Part shown: positions 61,847 through 64,000 of the stretch, in pieces
Layout: each line of letters begins with the position of its first letter
Numbering within the stretch: the stretch's first letter is position 1
Assembly (NCBI GenBank): GCA_937899415.1
Contig: CALBPI010000061.1
Span: 62,001 to 126,000, forward strand
DNA length: 64,000 nt
Direction: 5' to 3'
Origin: an uncultured Gammaproteobacteria bacterium
GTDB lineage: Bacteria; Pseudomonadota; Gammaproteobacteria; Steroidobacterales; Woeseiaceae
Made by a program: the position numbers and the translations under genes
Notes under the pieces: generated by a model
What the model saw: the letters and a program-made list of their open reading frames with translations, nothing else
Database searches by the model: none
Told to the model about the DNA's origin: nothing

Positions 61847-63223
61847 GTAGGTCGCGATGATAAACAGGAACGTGGTCAAGATCACCAGAATGGTGGCCAC
61901 AAGGTAGCCGGACAACATCACGACAAACTTGGCCAGCGAGGCCGCGCGACCCTGCGCGTACACCGCCCTTATGGATCGATATAGGTACACCGGGACGAAT
62001 AACCAGCCCAGTACATTGACGATGATGACGATCGTCTCGGGGAGTCCCAAAGCCAGTGTCACGGCATTGAAGGTCAGGCCCAGCGACCACAGCAGGAACA
62101 GGAACGAGTGGAAGTGCACGAGCATGAGCAGGTGCTCCACGTAGTAGCGTCGTGACAGCGGGTACATGGCCTTGAGCAGTAGCGCCATGAGCGGTAGCAC
62201 GGCCAGTGCGGCCACGGGCGCGTTATCGATCCAGCGTTCGACGAGCCGCTTACCTTTGTCGCGGAAGACGTCTTCGCAAAGCCGCTGTTGGCGGTCGAGC
62301 GGGAACTGACGATCGATCCAGGGGACGCCTGTTTCCTGTGGCGCTTCAAAGTCACAGGGGGTGTCATCTGCTTGCGCAGATTCGGCGTCTGCCGCCGCGT
62401 CCGCTTCGGCCTCTGCGGGTGCTTCGGTGGTTGTCTCATTGGTCAGTGCCAGTGTGGCTTCGGCGGCTTCTGCAGTCCTGGCGGCAACGTCAGCCGCTAC
62501 CTCGGGGGGTATGCCGCTGGCCTCGAGGTCTTCGACCAACTCCGCCTCGCGCGCCTCATTGAAACCCTCCTCAATGCCCTCGGCCACGTCATCGTTGATC
62601 GTGATACCCGGACCATCACCCAACATTGTGGAGAGCAGGAAGAACAGGAAACTGAGCACGAGGTACATGCGAAACGGCGGCATGAAGCGCGCGCGCCGCC
62701 CGCGCAGGTACTCGGCCGTGAGATGGCCGGGTTTCGCAACGAGCGGGATCAGCGTGCGCCAGAGCCGCGAGTCGAGCTCGAACATGTCGCCGAACGCGTC
62801 GCGGATCAGCTCGCCGAGGCTGATAAGGCGGGTGTTACCGCGCTGGCCGCAGTTCCAGCAGTACTGGCCGCGCAGCGTGGCGCCGCAGTTCAGGCATTGC
62901 GCGTCCGGTGTGCCGGTATTGACCACCTCGCGGATGCTGCGACTCGACGACATCGCATCGCCAAAGCGGTCGATGCCGTCCTGGCGCATGCGCGGGGCAT
63001 CGTTCTCGAGGTAGGTATCAAGCGCGTCGCGATTCGAGAGGATGTACTGGACTGTGTGCGTCCAGTGGCCATCGTCCTCACGGTGCGGGTCGAAGTACTG
63101 AGCCTCGATGAAGCCCGGCAGGGCCAACATCTCATCGATGTGCTCTGGTAGCCAGGCACCGAGCGCGACCGACTGGTCGTCGTTGATGCGCAGGCTTACT
63201 TCATAGACGACCCGGTTGCTCAG
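61844..63223 (-). CDS. DUF4286-DUF3667 fusion membrane protein, probable CTG start
   Basis: The frame reads SNRVVYEVSLRINDD and PGFIEAQYFDPH, typical of the small DUF4286 domain (about residues 1-110). A zinc-ribbon of CLNC and CWNC, then DUF3667: YLRGRRARFMPPFRMYLVLSFLFF and four to five further helices, with a long acidic alanine-rich loop in between. Relatives start MxxxVVYEV; the only codon at that place is CTG 63223. It overlaps the upstream stop as CTGA and has AAGGA six bases before it, so I use it. The first in-frame ATG (63130) would delete a third of DUF4286. Function unknown; inner membrane. Confidence 0.7.
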   Translation of the reverse strand: MSNRVVYEVSLRINDDQSVALGAWLPEHIDEMLALPGFIEAQYFDPHREDDGHWTHTVQYILSNRDALDTYLENDAPRMRQDGIDRFGDAMSSSRSIREVVNTGTPDAQCLNCGATLRGQYCWNCGQRGNTRLISLGELIRDAFGDMFELDSRLWRTLIPLVAKPGHLTAEYLRGRRARFMPPFRMYLVLSFLFFLLSTMLGDGPGITINDDVAEGIEEGFNEAREAELVEDLEASGIPPEVAADVAARTAEAAEATLALTNETTTEAPAEAEADAAADAESAQADDTPCDFEAPQETGVPWIDRQFPLDRQQRLCEDVFRDKGKRLVERWIDNAPVAALAVLPLMALLLKAMYPLSRRYYVEHLLMLVHFHSFLFLLWSLGLTFNAVTLALGLPETIVIIVNVLGWLFVPVYLYRSIRAVYAQGRAASLAKFVVMLSGYLVATILVILTTFLFIIATY

Positions 63224-64000
63224 CCTTCGTCCTTCCCGTTATCCGCAGCGGATGTCTTTTTGGTCGCCTTCTTGCGCGTCGTCTTCTTGCCTGTGGCTTT
63301 CTTCTTGGCCGCGGTCCTGGTGGGCTTCTTCTTCGCGGCCGGCGCCTTCTTGCGCGTGGCTTTCTTGCGCGTCGCGGTGGGTCGTGCGGCCGGTGCCGGT
63401 GCCGCCTGTGTGCGGCCGATCTCGCTCGTGTCGAAATCGTCCACGGCGATGAGCTCCGCGATGCGCGCGTGATAGTCGCTCAGCTCGCCGGCTTCTTCGG
63501 ACGTCAACACACCGGCTTCGACGGCAGCCTCGATTTGCTCTGCCGCAATCGCCTCGGGCACCGTGCCGGCTTTGACGGCATCGCGCAGCTTGCGCTCCAG
63601 TGGCTCGACGACGACGGCGCGCTCGAGCGCGGCCTGCAGCATGCCCGCGGGATTGTTGGCTATCTGCTCCTTGTAGACCTGCGCACAAAGGCGCTCGCGC
63701 GCATCGGTCGGGTTGATCATGAGATCGACGATACTGCGACCGATCTTGTCGGACGGTGCCGAGTAGGTGCGGCCACGCGGGAACACGAGCATCCGCAGCA
63801 GCCAGGCCACGGGTCGGTTCGGGAAGTTCTGCAGGAACTTGTGCAGCTGCTCCTGGGCGTCGTACATGAGCGTGCGCACCGACCACTCGACAAGCGGCAG
63901 GTCCTGCGGCTGGCGACCCTGGTTCTCGTAGTGTTTAAGCACGGCGCTCGCCAGGTACATCGAGCTGAACACGTCACCCAGGCGCGCCGAAAGCTGTTCC
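63220..64000 (-). CDS. FadE-type acyl-CoA dehydrogenase, C-terminal part, with lysine-rich tail
   Basis: The gene enters from the right edge; about 260 C-terminal codons are visible. LGDVFSSMYLASAVLKHYE, DLPLVEWSVRTLMYDAQ and FPNRPVAWLLRMLVFPRGR match the C-terminal DUF1974-type region of long FadE acyl-CoA dehydrogenases, which start fatty-acid beta-oxidation. After the normal end (about 80 residues from the stop) a histone-H1-like tail of lysine, threonine, alanine and arginine repeats (KKATRKKA, AAKKKPTRT) follows. The tail is not part of E. coli FadE. Membrane or nucleic-acid association is a guess. Confidence 0.8.
   Translation of the reverse strand, partial: EQLSARLGDVFSSMYLASAVLKHYENQGRQPQDLPLVEWSVRTLMYDAQEQLHKFLQNFPNRPVAWLLRMLVFPRGRTYSAPSDKIGRSIVDLMINPTDARERLCAQVYKEQIANNPAGMLQAALERAVVVEPLERKLRDAVKAGTVPEAIAAEQIEAAVEAGVLTSEEAGELSDYHARIAELIAVDDFDTSEIGRTQAAPAPAARPTATRKKATRKKAPAAKKKPTRTAAKKKATGKKTTRKKATKKTSAADNGKDEG

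Noticed and set aside
60718-61860. A 380-codon plus-strand frame opposite mvaS
   Set aside because: Shadow frame; mvaS on the minus strand has the full HMG-CoA synthase signature.
63220-63470. Lysine-rich coding repeat as a separate histone-like gene or a non-coding repeat array
   Set aside because: It is in frame with the FadE C-terminus, without its own start or ribosome site.

Overview
The window is a densely packed, GC-rich (about 65%) chromosomal segment from a gammaproteobacterium. Support for that class comes from the neighbourhood DsbA / cytochrome c4 / engB / small-RNA locus / polA, from an arginine operon that uses an N-acyl-ornithine transcarbamylase as in Xanthomonadales, and from exeAB, lptM-like, YadGH-like and flhC-like genes. 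I cannot name the genus. No tRNA, rRNA, CRISPR array or insertion sequence is visible, and no gene-free stretch exceeds 300 bases (the longest is 28736-28970).

Region 1 (1-24.6 kb) is largely catabolic and accessory. It holds the 3' end of leuD, a DUF1838 protein, an MscS channel, a three-gene oxidoreductase operon (5933 to 2663, minus), a PhnD-like binding protein coupled to a GGDEF-EAL sensor, a Tat-exported dienelactone hydrolase, a nitrilase-fold protein with altered catalytic residues, and a VOC protein. An acyl-CoA degradation cluster follows: HMG-CoA lyase, amidohydrolase, acyl-CoA ligase and MFS transporter (minus), opposed by a CoA transferase (plus). Next come a YciI protein, a TPR/2-oxoglutarate oxygenase, a TonB-dependent receptor, a SnoaL-like protein and a phytoene-desaturase-like enzyme. 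Three of the promoters carry related 20-bp palindromes (6018-6037, 16703-16722, 20186-20205), so I read much of this region as one regulon for uptake and CoA-dependent breakdown of an unidentified compound.

Region 2 (24.7-34.9 kb) is housekeeping and envelope: a degenerate HD-GYP protein, an L,D-transpeptidase, lipoprotein DsbA, cytochrome c4, engB, a spermidine-dehydrogenase-like flavoprotein, polA, an LptM-like lipoprotein and a thioesterase. Between engB and the flavoprotein lies a strong candidate for an ErsA/Spot 42-position small RNA with its own sigma-E-like promoter.

Region 3 (35-43 kb) is one translationally coupled arginine operon, argR-argG-orf-argC-argD-argF'-argB-argH, preceded by tandem ARG-box-like sites. 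It includes an uncharacterised P-loop gene.

Region 4 (43-54.4 kb) holds an esterase, an NRDE protein, mscL, an orphan flhC with a divergent unknown gene, an ABC-2 exporter, an SRAP protein, a DhaL-DegV fusion (FakA-like plus FakB-like), exeAB and dinB.

Region 5 (54.4-61.8 kb) is the most striking: a compact mevalonate pathway. ispA diverges from mvaD, mvaK2 and a 936-residue gene that fuses HMG-CoA reductase, mevalonate kinase and type 1 IPP isomerase, and mvaS converges on it. Together they cover acetyl/acetoacetyl-CoA condensation through to farnesyl diphosphate. The window ends with a CTG-initiated DUF4286-DUF3667 membrane protein and the 3' end of a FadE-type acyl-CoA dehydrogenase with a lysine-rich tail.
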